Source: Abyssibius sp040880065
GTDB taxonomy: Bacteria; Pseudomonadota; Alphaproteobacteria; Rhodobacterales; Rhodobacteraceae
Direction: 5' to 3'
Length of the DNA stretch: 64,000 bases
Assembly (NCBI GenBank): GCA_040880065.1
Contig: JBBDJE010000062.1
Location: 1-64,000 of the forward strand
Under the pieces are notes generated by a model. The model had not been told where the DNA came from, did no database searches, and saw nothing but the letters and a program-made list of their open reading frames with translations. The translations under genes and the position numbers were made by a program. Positions 35,649-43,792 of the stretch are shown piece after piece (within the stretch, counting starts at the first letter, position 1; every line of letters begins with the position of its first letter).

Positions 35649-36937
35649 GAAATGTTTTGCTTTTTGGTGCTATGGGCGCAGCGCTTTGTGCGGTTGGCAT
35701 TCTGTCCAGTTGGACAGAGGCGGTCAGCATCCTCAACCTTTGCCTGATCTCAGCGCTGATGGCGCTTGGGGTGAACATGCAATGGGGCTATGCCGGGCTG
35801 TTCAACGTGGGCATCATGGGCTTTGCAGCACTTGGCGGTGTTGCCGCCGTGTTGGTGGCCATGCCGCCTGTGGCGGAAACGTGGGCCGTGGGCGGCACGG
35901 GTATCGGGCTGACCGTTCTGATGCTGATCGCGACCATTGCCATTACCATATTCGTACGCAGCAGGCTTGCCGGTCGTGCACGCGCCTTGGCAACACTCGC
36001 CTGCGTGATCATCGGCTATTTTGCCATTCGCGAAGTGTTTGACCCCGCAGTCGACGCGATTGAATCGGTTGATGCAGCGCGCACCGGCTATTTGGGCGGG
36101 CTGGGCATGCCGATCATGTTTGCATGGGTCGTTGGCGGTGCCTTTGCGGCGGGTGCGGCATGGATTGTTGGTAAAATCGCGCTCGGGTTGCGGGCCGATT
36201 ATCTGGCGATTGCCACGCTGGGTATTTCGGAAATCATCGTTGCACTCCTGAAGAACGAAGATTGGCTCAGCCGCGGCGTGAAAAACGTTACCGCCCTGCC
36301 CCGCCCCGTGCCATACGAGGTGGATTTGCAAGCCGCGCCATGGTTCAACAATCTGGCAGCATGGCTGGGCGGCGATGTGATCTCGCTTGCCTCGATCTAT
36401 GTGCAATTGAGCTACGGGGTGCTGTTCACCATTGTGCTGCTGATCGTGCTTTGGCTTGCCGAACGGGCGCTGAAATCCCCCTGGGGGCGGATGATGCGCG
36501 CCATTCGCGACAACCGCGATGCAGCGGCAGCGATGGGCAAAAACGTTACCCGCCGGCATTTGCAGGTGTTTGTGCTCGGCTCGGCCGTTGTCGGGCTTGC
36601 AGGCGCGATGATGACCACGCTTGACGGGCAGTTCACACCGGGCAGCTACCAGCCATTGCGCTTTACCTTCCTTATCTGGGTGATGGTGATTGTTGGTGGT
36701 TCGGGCAACAACTGGGGCGCAATCCTTGGCGGTTTCCTGATCTGGTTTTTATGGATCGAGGCCGAACCCGTAGGCCGTTGGCTGACCGCCAGCCTTGGTG
36801 ACATGCTGCCCGCCGATTCCCCTATCCGCGCGCAACTGATTGATGCAGCCTCCTATCTGCGGCCGCTGGTAATGGGCACGATCCTGCTACTGGTGCTGCG
36901 CTTCAGTCCCAAAGGGCTGATCCCCGAAAAGCACTAG
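35645..36937 (+). CDS. livM: Branched-chain type ABC transporter, permease (LivM)
   Basis: A 430-residue permease, second half of the channel. The LivM motif GLRADYLAIATLGISEIIVA and the later RAIRDNRDAAAAMGKNVTRR loop are clear. The region before the core (residues 60-140) holds extra hydrophobic segments. The gene ends the operon; its TAG stop is the first three bases of an interspersed repeat copy. Confidence 0.93.
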   Translation: MRNVLLFGAMGAALCAVGILSSWTEAVSILNLCLISALMALGVNMQWGYAGLFNVGIMGFAALGGVAAVLVAMPPVAETWAVGGTGIGLTVLMLIATIAITIFVRSRLAGRARALATLACVIIGYFAIREVFDPAVDAIESVDAARTGYLGGLGMPIMFAWVVGGAFAAGAAWIVGKIALGLRADYLAIATLGISEIIVALLKNEDWLSRGVKNVTALPRPVPYEVDLQAAPWFNNLAAWLGGDVISLASIYVQLSYGVLFTIVLLIVLWLAERALKSPWGRMMRAIRDNRDAAAAMGKNVTRRHLQVFVLGSAVVGLAGAMMTTLDGQFTPGSYQPLRFTFLIWVMVIVGGSGNNWGAILGGFLIWFLWIEAEPVGRWLTASLGDMLPADSPIRAQLIDAASYLRPLVMGTILLLVLRFSPKGLIPEKH

Positions 36938-37040
36938 AGCATGTTGCGAAAAGTGGGGGCCGGTTTTCTGCGAAGCAAATATGCGTTAGCAAAAAGTCAG
37001 CGCGTGGCGCGTGAATAGATATGAACGCGCCACGCTTTAG
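36935..37040 (+). repeat. Interspersed palindromic element, copy B
   Basis: Begins TAGAGCATGTTGCGAAAAGT and contains GGGGGCCGGTTTTCTGCG, ATGCGTTAGCAAAAAG and GCGCGTGGCGCGTGAAT, aligning with the copy at 27191 from its first to about its last base. TAG is the livM stop codon. Two such copies both start at a stop codon. Confidence 0.8.
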
Positions 37041-37054
37041 CGGCAAGGCGCAAT

Positions 37055-37080
37055 AAAAAAGGGGCCACGTGGCCCCTTTT
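37055..37080. terminator. Bidirectional terminator
   Basis: A6, then the perfect 16-base palindrome GGGGCCACGTGGCCCC (37061-37076), then TTTT. It serves the minus-strand alanine-rich gene and probably also the liv operon from the other side. Confidence 0.85.
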
Positions 37081-37102
37081 ACTTGGTTTTGTACAGCCTG
37101 AA

Positions 37103-37531
37103 TTACTCGGCTGTGGCGTTTGCCAAACACTCTTGCAATGCAGCTTCGCCTGCAGCACGGCCGGCTTCGGTGTCGCCACCGGCAGCCACGGTCGCAGCAG
37201 CAGCCATTGCCCCGCATTCGGCCAGTTGCTCGGGTGTTGCCTGCATGGCGTTTTCAACAGTGCCAGCATCAACGCCGGTAGCATCTTCAAGGGCCTGCGC
37301 AGCGGCAGAGGCCTCTTCGGCAGCAGCGGCTTCAGCCTCGGCAGCTTCAACGGCAGCCTGCGCTTCGGCGGCTTCGGCGGCGGCGGCTGCTTCGGCAGCA
37401 GCGGCAGCCGCAGCCGCAGCGGCGGCTGCATCAACCTCGGCCTGCATTTGTGCGGCCTGTTGTTGGGTGTAGTAATAGTAACCACCACCGGCGGCCGCTA
37501 GAATAACAACAAGAATGATAATCTTTTTCAT
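37103..37531 (-). CDS. Alanine-rich membrane-anchored protein
   Basis: A 142-residue low-complexity protein. Residues 1-22 form a membrane anchor or uncleaved signal (MKKIIILVVILAAAGGGYYY), residues 30-85 are almost only Ala, Glu and Gln and should form a long helix or coiled coil, and residues 100-142 form a small domain with two cysteines (LAECGAM and LQECLAN) that could make a disulfide. No known family recognised. Its own start and terminator make it monocistronic. The periplasmic helix suggests a spacer or envelope linker, but this is a guess. Confidence 0.7.
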   Translation of the reverse strand: MKKIIILVVILAAAGGGYYYYTQQQAAQMQAEVDAAAAAAAAAAAAEAAAAAEAAEAQAAVEAAEAEAAAAEEASAAAQALEDATGVDAGTVENAMQATPEQLAECGAMAAAATVAAGGDTEAGRAAGEAALQECLANATAE

Positions 37532-37670
37532 CTGTTTTCCGTTCCTGGGTTATGGCGGTAAACTTTGCCGCTCTGACCGCGCATCTACGCAGATGGGCTG
37601 AAAGTTTCAATCTGCAAATCACATCCTGTGCGGCATTCGCACCGGATGCCCATTCTAACTCAATTTGAGA

Positions 37671-38225
37671 TCAAGGGCTATATGCAAGCGAGCCAACAAA
37701 ACGTGGGCGATACGTGAGCTGGTTATCCCAACTTTCAACTGTAATCCCCACCTGGCGCGAGAGCGGATAATAGGGCACATGTGTTTCGACCAGAACAATC
37801 GTATCGGCATCGGCCATTGTTGGCATAAGCTCAAGGTTAAGGTCTTCTTGCAATAGTGGCACGCTGCCCTCGCCGCGATGCTCCGTCCACAAAATCTGAT
37901 ATTCATCATCATCTTCGTCATAAATGATGGATGTGATGCGTATCCAGCCATTGTTGCGGGATTTTGGCAACAGGCTGTTTTGAAGCTGGAACAACTCGTC
38001 GACATAGTCGTCATCAACCACCGTAAGGCGCGAAACGATGTCACCAATCGTGAAGGTGGCCTTCTCGGCCTGGTTCGAGGCACGGTAGGCATCGAAAAAC
38101 ACGAAACTGCCGATCAACCAGAAAAACAGGAATGGCGCCGAGATGACGAACTCCACCAGCATGGTGGCGCGATCATCGCGCAGATAGTCTTTGAACGCGG
38201 TGCCAAGGGAACGGTTCATCATCAT
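37671..38225 (-). CDS. TadE-family pilus assembly protein (third of three)
   Basis: A 184-residue protein with a TadE-like N-terminus: a short cytoplasmic basic segment, then ATMLVEFVISAPFLFFWLIG, a hydrophobic helix with the conserved Glu of pseudopilins (VEF). The rest is extracytoplasmic and not conserved. It overlaps the upstream gene by four bases. Such proteins are minor pseudopilins of Flp/Tad pili or of related secretion machines; no other tad genes lie in the window. Confidence 0.8.
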   Translation of the reverse strand: MMMNRSLGTAFKDYLRDDRATMLVEFVISAPFLFFWLIGSFVFFDAYRASNQAEKATFTIGDIVSRLTVVDDDYVDELFQLQNSLLPKSRNNGWIRITSIIYDEDDDEYQILWTEHRGEGSVPLLQEDLNLELMPTMADADTIVLVETHVPYYPLSRQVGITVESWDNQLTYRPRFVGSLAYSP

Positions 38226-38758
38226 GCCGGCTCGTTTACAAAGGCGGAATAGGTGATCATCCGGTAGCCGCCGGTATGGTCTTTGGTCAGCCCCAGCCCC
38301 AGGCCAATGCCGGGGAAAATCGGGTCGGTCACAACACAGGCGCGGATGAACATGATCTGCAGGCGCACATAAGCGCCGGGGTTGAACGTGACAACAGGCT
38401 CAAGCTCTTCGGCACGGTCAATGCAGGTGGCGTTGGTCGCGGGAAAATCGCTGGGTGAATCGATGGGGGTCAGCTCGATAATCATATCGGTGTCGCAATC
38501 GCGAAAGAACAACGAGTTTGCACAAACCCGCTCGCGGATATCAACGCGGGTCACGCCCGGAATTTTGCCAAGCCGCAAGTCGCGCACGGCAAGATCGAGG
38601 CCACGGTCGAGCATCATGAACTTGGTCAGCAGCCAGCCGGATTCGAACACCGAAAACACCAGCCCGAACAGCACAGGCGCGATGATCACGAATTCAACGG
38701 TGCTTGTCCCGTCATCGGCGCGGCGGAACCGCCGAAATATGCGCGCGAGCCAGCTCAA
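38222..38758 (-). CDS. TadE-family pilus assembly protein (second of three)
   Basis: A 178-residue protein. Residues 1-40 hold the TadE motif DGTSTVEFVIIAPVLFGLVF, with the Glu after Thr-Val; the later part carries several cysteines (ERVCANSLFFRDCD, ATCIDRAE, FIRACVV) likely to form disulfides in the periplasm. Overlaps both neighbours by four bases, so the three proteins are made in coordinated amounts. Confidence 0.82.
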   Translation of the reverse strand: MSWLARIFRRFRRADDGTSTVEFVIIAPVLFGLVFSVFESGWLLTKFMMLDRGLDLAVRDLRLGKIPGVTRVDIRERVCANSLFFRDCDTDMIIELTPIDSPSDFPATNATCIDRAEELEPVVTFNPGAYVRLQIMFIRACVVTDPIFPGIGLGLGLTKDHTGGYRMITYSAFVNEPA

Positions 38759-40152
38759 TCGACCAACCTCAGGTTTGCGATGGTTGCCGCGATCAGCTTG
38801 AAGGCGGTGCCAAGATCGGCGCCGTCAACATCGAAGAAATGGCTGGCGGTCGAGGCGCAATAGCGCAGATCTTCATGCGCGGTCGAACCGATGTCGATGT
38901 CAAAGCCAACCGTGAAGACAACGACATCGTTTGCCTGCGCAAGGTCGCACAAGGCGCGCATTTCAAGGCGCGCGTTAAATTCGGTTGTTGACTGGTAGCT
39001 GTAGCCGCTGGTCAGGTTGTTGTTCGCCCAATGTGCCACCTCGGATGGGGAATTATAGCGACTTGTGTAAGGCCGCCGCTGGTAGCGTGTGTTGCCATCG
39101 GTCATGATCACGATGATTTTCAGCGCATCTGCACCTTCAAAAGCGGCTGGGCGGTCGGTTTGCGAAAACTCGCCCCCGCTGCGCAATGCCGAAAGAAATG
39201 ACGAATTGTCAGGGTTAAGCAGCGACAGCGCCCATTTGAATGCGATATTCGAACCCGTGCCATCATGCGCGCGGAAAGATGCGATCTCGGCTTTCAGATC
39301 GGCCGGGTCGTTGGAGAAATAGGTAATTGCGCGGCTATCGGTCGGGCACCAGCCCCAATCGGCCTCATGCCCGCTCGCCCCCTCAAAGCTGAACCACTGG
39401 AAATGCGGGGTTTGCGGGCGGGAATGAAAGCCGGGGATGTCCATATCATCCATATCGCCGGAATTGAAGTCGATGCAATGCGAATAGTTATGCCCGTAGT
39501 TGTTGCCATTGTTGAGATAGTTGAACGCAACCATGCCCGGATTGACCTGCCCGGCATAGGGAATGAGGTTAACCGTGGTCGTGGCAACCGTGTCTTCGTG
39601 CAAGATCAGGTCGATGAATTCCTCCGCCTTGTCACGCATCAGCGACAGGCGCCGCTCGGTTGCGCTGCCACCGGTCAATTCACGCGCCATTGAGCCTGAA
39701 ATATCAAGCGCCAGCGAAATTTCCACATGCTGGCGCTGCTGTTCGGCCGCCCCGGCTGCGGCAACAGTCAGCGTGTTGATGCCAATGATTTTCAAAAAAT
39801 AAGTGCGAATGACCAACTGCGCCCGCGCTTCAACCCGGCGCGAATTCAGCGACGGGATAACCGGATCAACCACAAGCGTTACCGGCGCGGGAAAGCCTGC
39901 GGTTTTCAAATAGCCCGCAACGACTTCACGCTCGCCGATTGTCTGGTTGAAGGCGGCCGCGGCAAGAACACCACGGTCCAGCCCGTTTTGCAGCCGCGTG
40001 CGCACATTTTCGTGGCGCATAAAATCAATCGCCCCGCCAGCGGCGACGATCATCATCAAAAACATTAACAGAATATAGGCAATTACCGCGCCACGTTCGT
40101 CTTTACCATAAGACGACAGGCGTGCTGCAAACCAGGTGCGCACTATTGTCAT
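38755..40152 (-). CDS. TadG-like pilus protein with von Willebrand factor A domain
   Basis: A 465-residue protein: an N-terminal Tad-type segment with membrane helix (GAVIAYILLMFLMMIVAAGG, about residues 21-40), a linker, then a VWA domain starting SLALDISGSMARE (MIDAS DxSxS) with IIVIMTDGNT as a later metal-site element. VWA domains bind ligands or adhere through a divalent metal. Start at ATG 40152 preferred over an upstream in-frame ATG at 40212. First gene of the three-gene operon. Confidence 0.88.
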   Translation of the reverse strand: MTIVRTWFAARLSSYGKDERGAVIAYILLMFLMMIVAAGGAIDFMRHENVRTRLQNGLDRGVLAAAAFNQTIGEREVVAGYLKTAGFPAPVTLVVDPVIPSLNSRRVEARAQLVIRTYFLKIIGINTLTVAAAGAAEQQRQHVEISLALDISGSMARELTGGSATERRLSLMRDKAEEFIDLILHEDTVATTTVNLIPYAGQVNPGMVAFNYLNNGNNYGHNYSHCIDFNSGDMDDMDIPGFHSRPQTPHFQWFSFEGASGHEADWGWCPTDSRAITYFSNDPADLKAEIASFRAHDGTGSNIAFKWALSLLNPDNSSFLSALRSGGEFSQTDRPAAFEGADALKIIVIMTDGNTRYQRRPYTSRYNSPSEVAHWANNNLTSGYSYQSTTEFNARLEMRALCDLAQANDVVVFTVGFDIDIGSTAHEDLRYCASTASHFFDVDGADLGTAFKLIAATIANLRLVD

Positions 40153-40435
40153 TTCTATCAATCCATACCTCGATACCGCAATGCGACATCCTACTTCTGT
40201 ACCAGAATTCAAAATAGTAACTATGCAATTAGAGTCGTATATAACCTTTGCTGCGCAAAAAGTGAAGACATTTTAGTAACGCAAAGATATCATTGAATCT
40301 AGTGGCACTGACTGCACGCTGAAAGCTAAAGCTCGCGGATTTTATTACTAGGTTTTAAACCAAAGATATATGTTGGTTATACTGTCATTTTAACCAAAGT
40401 TATAATAATAATTCAAAACACCTCAAGTAATAACG
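40153..40435. promoter_or_regulatory. AT-rich upstream region with AACCAAAG repeats
   Basis: This 283-base stretch is far more AT-rich than the rest. It holds two near-identical direct repeats, TTTTAAACCAAAGATATA (40353-40370) and TTTTAACCAAAGTTATA (40388-40404), and a perfect inverted repeat TTGGTTA-N11-TAACCAA (40373-40397). It contains the promoter of the tad-type operon and lies after the carbonic-anhydrase-like gene. No gene is visible. The repeats look like an operator cluster. Confidence 0.5.
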
Positions 40436-40987
40436 CTATTGAATATCGGTGTCGTTTCGTGGAATTTCATATAGTTCATGTTGAAAATTTTGCGCGCGCT
40501 TTACGTAATGCGCAGATGAGGCAATATGCCGGGCCAGATTTTCATCATCCAACATGCGCGCAACACGGGCTGGTGCGCCTACTATTAGTGAATTGGCCGG
40601 AAACACTTTGCCTTCCGTCACCAGCGCATTCGCCCCGACAAGGCAGCCATCACCCAGCACAGCACCATTCAGCACGGTTGCCCCCATGCCGATAAGCACG
40701 GCATTTCCAAGCGTGCAGCCGTGCAAAATGGCGCTATGGCCAATGGTGCAGTCCTCACCAATCGTGCAGGGAAAGCCCATATCGGTGTGGATGACCACGT
40801 TTTCCTGTATGTTGGAGCGGTCGCCAATCGTGATCGGCTCGTTATCGCCGCGCAAGGCTGCACCGAACCAAATGCCAACATCCAGCCCCAAGTGCACATC
40901 GCCGATGACATGCGCACCGGGTGCCAGCCACAGCCGCGCGGCATCGGCAATTTGCGGGGTTTTATCGGCAAGGGCGTAAAGCGGCAT
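40436..40987 (-). CDS. Gamma-carbonic anhydrase-family (hexapeptide repeat) protein
   Basis: A 183-residue left-handed beta-helix protein. Hexapeptide repeats run from about residue 24 to 130, and the metal-ligand histidines of the gamma-carbonic anhydrase group are present: H67 in VVIHTDMG, H84 and H89 in GHSAILHG. Family members (PaaY, YrdA, CaiE) are often not true carbonic anhydrases. AGGAGATGACAT precedes the ATG. It is last in the phosphonate operon, right after an aminotransferase-fold fossil, so a phosphonate-related role is possible but unproven. Confidence 0.85.
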   Translation of the reverse strand: MPLYALADKTPQIADAARLWLAPGAHVIGDVHLGLDVGIWFGAALRGDNEPITIGDRSNIQENVVIHTDMGFPCTIGEDCTIGHSAILHGCTLGNAVLIGMGATVLNGAVLGDGCLVGANALVTEGKVFPANSLIVGAPARVARMLDDENLARHIASSAHYVKRAQNFQHELYEIPRNDTDIQ

Positions 40988-40997
40988 ATGTCATCTC

Positions 40998-41081
40998 CTA
41001 GGCGGTGAAAATGACAGTCTCCACAATTTGAAGGGCGCGGTCTAGGTCGGCTTGGGTAATTGCAAGCGGCGCGCCATTGGG
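40998..41081 (-). pseudogene. C-terminal fossil of a class III aminotransferase-fold gene
   Basis: Between phnY and the carbonic-anhydrase-like gene, the minus strand reads 26 codons ending in a stop: PNGAPLAITQADLDRALQIV then ETVIFTA. This matches the usual C-terminus of class III aminotransferases (PPLxITxxxxDxAlxIl). Its stop overlaps the ribosome-binding site of the next gene, as a functional upstream gene would. The rest of the gene is missing, cut off at the end of phnY. PbfA, a PLP-dependent lyase of this fold found in aminoethylphosphonate clusters, is an attractive identity but cannot be proven from 28 residues. Confidence 0.55.
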
Positions 41082-41082
41082 G

Positions 41083-42531
41083 CTACACCCAGGGCAGGCT
41101 GTAGGTTTTGACGTTGGTGAAACTTTTCATCGCCTCGAGCACGCCTTCCTTATAGCCGTTGCCGCTGTCCTTGATGCCCCCGAAGGGCGACATTTCAATG
41201 CGGTAGCCCGGTACTTCCCAAATGTTCACCGTGCCCACCTGCAAGCCTTTGATAAACGCCTGCATGCGGTTGAAATCATTTGTGCAAACACCGCTGGACA
41301 GGCCAAAGGCGGTGGCGTTCGAAATTTTTATCACCGCCGCATCATCATCGGGCACGCGCACGATGGGGATGATCGGGCCAAAGGTTTCTTCCATGACCAG
41401 TTCGCTCTCATGGTCCACATGGTCGATGACGATCGGCGGCAGCAGCGCACCCTTGCGGCAGGGATTATAGAGCACCTTGGCCCCCTGCGCTTCGGCCATA
41501 TGCACGCGGCTTTCAAACAGCGCCGCGGCCCTCTCATGCACCACGGTGCCAAGCTGGGTGGCTGCATCCATCGGGTTGCCAAATTTCAGAGCCTTGGCGC
41601 GTTCCAGCACCAGCGGCACGAAGCGTTCAGCAACGCTTTCCTGCACCAGAATACGCTTGACCGCCGTGCAGCGCTGGCCCGAGTTTTTGGTGGCCCCGGC
41701 AACCGCCAGATCGGCAGCCTTGGCAAGGTCGGCATCCGACAGGTCATTCAAAACAATCAGCGGGTCATTCCCGCCAAGTTCCAGCACCTGCCGCTTGTAA
41801 CCGGCCTTGGCGGCAATCAACTTGCCCACCGGCACACCGCCGGTAAAAGTGATCAGGTCGATATTGTCATTGGTAATCATCTCATCGCCGATATCGCCCG
41901 GCCAACCGGTGACAACTGATAGCATTTCAGGCGGCAAACCGGCCTCATACAGAATATCGGCAAGGTAAATCGCGGTCAGCGGGGTTAGCTCGGTTGGCTT
42001 GACGACGATGCAATTATTGGTGGCAATGGCCGGCGCTATCTTGTGGCTAACCATGTTCAGCGGGTGGTTGAAGGGCGTGATGGCGGAAATGCTGCGCAAC
42101 GGCTCGCGCAGGGTGAAGATCTTGCGGGCCTTGCCTTGCGGGGTTAGATCGCAGCTGAAAATCTGCCCGTCATCGTGAATGCACAACATGCCCGCCAGCG
42201 TGTAAACATCATAGGCGCGGCCAATTTCATAAAGGCTGTCGGAAATGGAAATCCCAAGCTCGGCGGTGATGATGGGGGCCAGTTCAGCCTTGCGCGCATT
42301 CAGCAGTTCGGCGGTGCGAAACAAGATTTGCTGGCGTTCATACCGCGTGAGGTTTGGCGTGTAACCCGCTGCAATTGCAAAAGCTTCTGCCGCATGTTCT
42401 GCGCACCCCGCAGGCACCGACCCGATCACCTCGTCGGTATAGGGATAGTGGACGGGCACGCGGTCTTTCAAATCGACCTTGCGGCCTGCAATGCGCATGG
42501 CCTCGTGGCGAATGGCGATGGGTGCGGTCAT
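41083..42531 (-). CDS. phnY: Phosphonoacetaldehyde dehydrogenase
   Basis: A 482-residue aldehyde dehydrogenase converting phosphonoacetaldehyde to phosphonoacetate with NAD+. Catalytic Cys C288 in NSGQRCTAVKR and general base Glu E251 in VLELGGNDP. It matches the PhnY group in length and in the N-terminal stretch after the first strand. phnA starts four bases upstream of it on the same strand, and phnW comes before phnA, the order of the oxidative 2-aminoethylphosphonate route. Generic ALDH is the alternative but context makes PhnY strongly preferred. Confidence 0.92.
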   Translation of the reverse strand: MTAPIAIRHEAMRIAGRKVDLKDRVPVHYPYTDEVIGSVPAGCAEHAAEAFAIAAGYTPNLTRYERQQILFRTAELLNARKAELAPIITAELGISISDSLYEIGRAYDVYTLAGMLCIHDDGQIFSCDLTPQGKARKIFTLREPLRSISAITPFNHPLNMVSHKIAPAIATNNCIVVKPTELTPLTAIYLADILYEAGLPPEMLSVVTGWPGDIGDEMITNDNIDLITFTGGVPVGKLIAAKAGYKRQVLELGGNDPLIVLNDLSDADLAKAADLAVAGATKNSGQRCTAVKRILVQESVAERFVPLVLERAKALKFGNPMDAATQLGTVVHERAAALFESRVHMAEAQGAKVLYNPCRKGALLPPIVIDHVDHESELVMEETFGPIIPIVRVPDDDAAVIKISNATAFGLSSGVCTNDFNRMQAFIKGLQVGTVNIWEVPGYRIEMSPFGGIKDSGNGYKEGVLEAMKSFTNVKTYSLPWV

Positions 42532-42534
42532 GGC

Positions 42535-43782
42535 TTACCCCTGTGCGGCTGCGGTTGTAGCGTAGAAAAACCCGTCGAAATTGCGCAGAACGGGGGCTTC
42601 GGGCAGGTCCAGCACCCGGTTCACAATGAAGGGCACGACCTGCTCGGTCAGCCCGCCATGGCTGCGCAGCGGCTCGTTCAGCGCGGCAAGGTCATGGCGA
42701 TGCGCCGAGGTGCCAATGGTCATATTCTCACCCGAAACCATGGTGATATCGCCAATCCGGTCGGCCGGAAGCTGGTAGCGTGCACAAGCATCTTCGCGGC
42801 TCAAAACCTCTATCATATCAGGAATTTGCGACAGCTTGTTGATGATGTCAGCGCGGTCGGCGCCCTGCGGCAGATAAGCGGTAGCAAAGGCCCCCAGCGC
42901 GCCATGATGCACGACATAAGGGTCGGTGATCGGCAAGATCACCCGCGCCGCGGCCTCGCCAAGCCAATCATCCAGAATGTCCTGCACATAAATCACATTC
43001 GGCGCGCCCGTTGCATTATGCTTGGGTTTCATGCCGTGGTCGCCGGTTATGACAATTGCCGCGCCAAGCGCATCGAGCTTTGTCAGATAGCGGTCGAACA
43101 TTTCGTAAAACGCGTTGGCGGGGGCATCACCGGGCTTGTATTTGTGCTGGATGTAGTCAGTCGTGGTCAGATACATCACATCGGGCTGCCATTCGGCCAG
43201 CAGCTTGACCCCGGCGGCAAAGACAAACTCCGATAGCTCGGCGGAGTAGACCGCAGGCTGCGCCATCCCCAGCCATGTTGAAGCCGCATCAACCCCATGT
43301 TCGTCCTGTGTCGTACTGTCTGATTTCTCGGCAGAAAAACAGCGCGCGCGGTCAGCGTCAAACTTCAGCCCTGCCCCCAGCAAAGCGCGCAGCTTGTCCT
43401 TGGCAGTGACCACGGCAACCTTGGCACCGGCATCGTAGAACTGTTTGAAAATGGTCGGGGCGCGCAAAAAGCGCACATCGTTCATCATCACCTCGGTTCC
43501 GGTTTCCACATCAAACAGGAAATTGCCGCAAATACCATGCACCGAAGGCGGCGCGCCAGTGGCGATGGACAGGTTGTTGGGGTTGGTGAATGACGGGATG
43601 ACCGAATGCGCCAGCCGGTCGGTGCCAGTTTCACGCATGCGTTCCAGCGTCGGCATCAGCCCGGCGGCAATGGCAACATCAAGATACTCCGGCTCGCAGC
43701 CATCAAGGCAGATGACAATCGCCGTGGTTTTTGGCGCAGAATAAGTGCGGTTATTGGCGGTAACGTCGGTGGTGATGGTCAT
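42535..43782 (-). CDS. phnA: Phosphonoacetate hydrolase
   Basis: A 415-residue alkaline phosphatase-superfamily zinc enzyme that splits phosphonoacetate into acetate and phosphate. Metal and nucleophile residues: D27 in VICLDGCEPEYLD, T66 in IPSFTNPNNLSIATG, and the late DHGMKPKHN (ITGDHGMK) segment. It lies between phnW and phnY with gaps of 10 and 3 bases. This C-P bond-cleaving enzyme acts on free phosphonoacetate, not on the aldehyde, so the operon needs PhnY as an intermediate step. The gene name here refers to phosphonoacetate hydrolase, not to the unrelated E. coli PhnA. Confidence 0.95.
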   Translation of the reverse strand: MTITTDVTANNRTYSAPKTTAIVICLDGCEPEYLDVAIAAGLMPTLERMRETGTDRLAHSVIPSFTNPNNLSIATGAPPSVHGICGNFLFDVETGTEVMMNDVRFLRAPTIFKQFYDAGAKVAVVTAKDKLRALLGAGLKFDADRARCFSAEKSDSTTQDEHGVDAASTWLGMAQPAVYSAELSEFVFAAGVKLLAEWQPDVMYLTTTDYIQHKYKPGDAPANAFYEMFDRYLTKLDALGAAIVITGDHGMKPKHNATGAPNVIYVQDILDDWLGEAAARVILPITDPYVVHHGALGAFATAYLPQGADRADIINKLSQIPDMIEVLSREDACARYQLPADRIGDITMVSGENMTIGTSAHRHDLAALNEPLRSHGGLTEQVVPFIVNRVLDLPEAPVLRNFDGFFYATTAAAQG

Positions 43783-43792
43783 GTTAAGTCCT

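Noticed and set aside
37061..37076. GGGGCCACGTGGCCCC as a protein operator
   Set aside because: Flanking A6 and T4 runs and its place after two gene ends make a bidirectional terminator much more likely.
37083..37501. Ala/Ser-rich or Gly/Ser-rich long frames opposite the alanine-rich gene
   Set aside because: Repeated GCN codons keep several frames open. Only the minus-strand reading has a membrane anchor, a start with upstream signal and a terminator.
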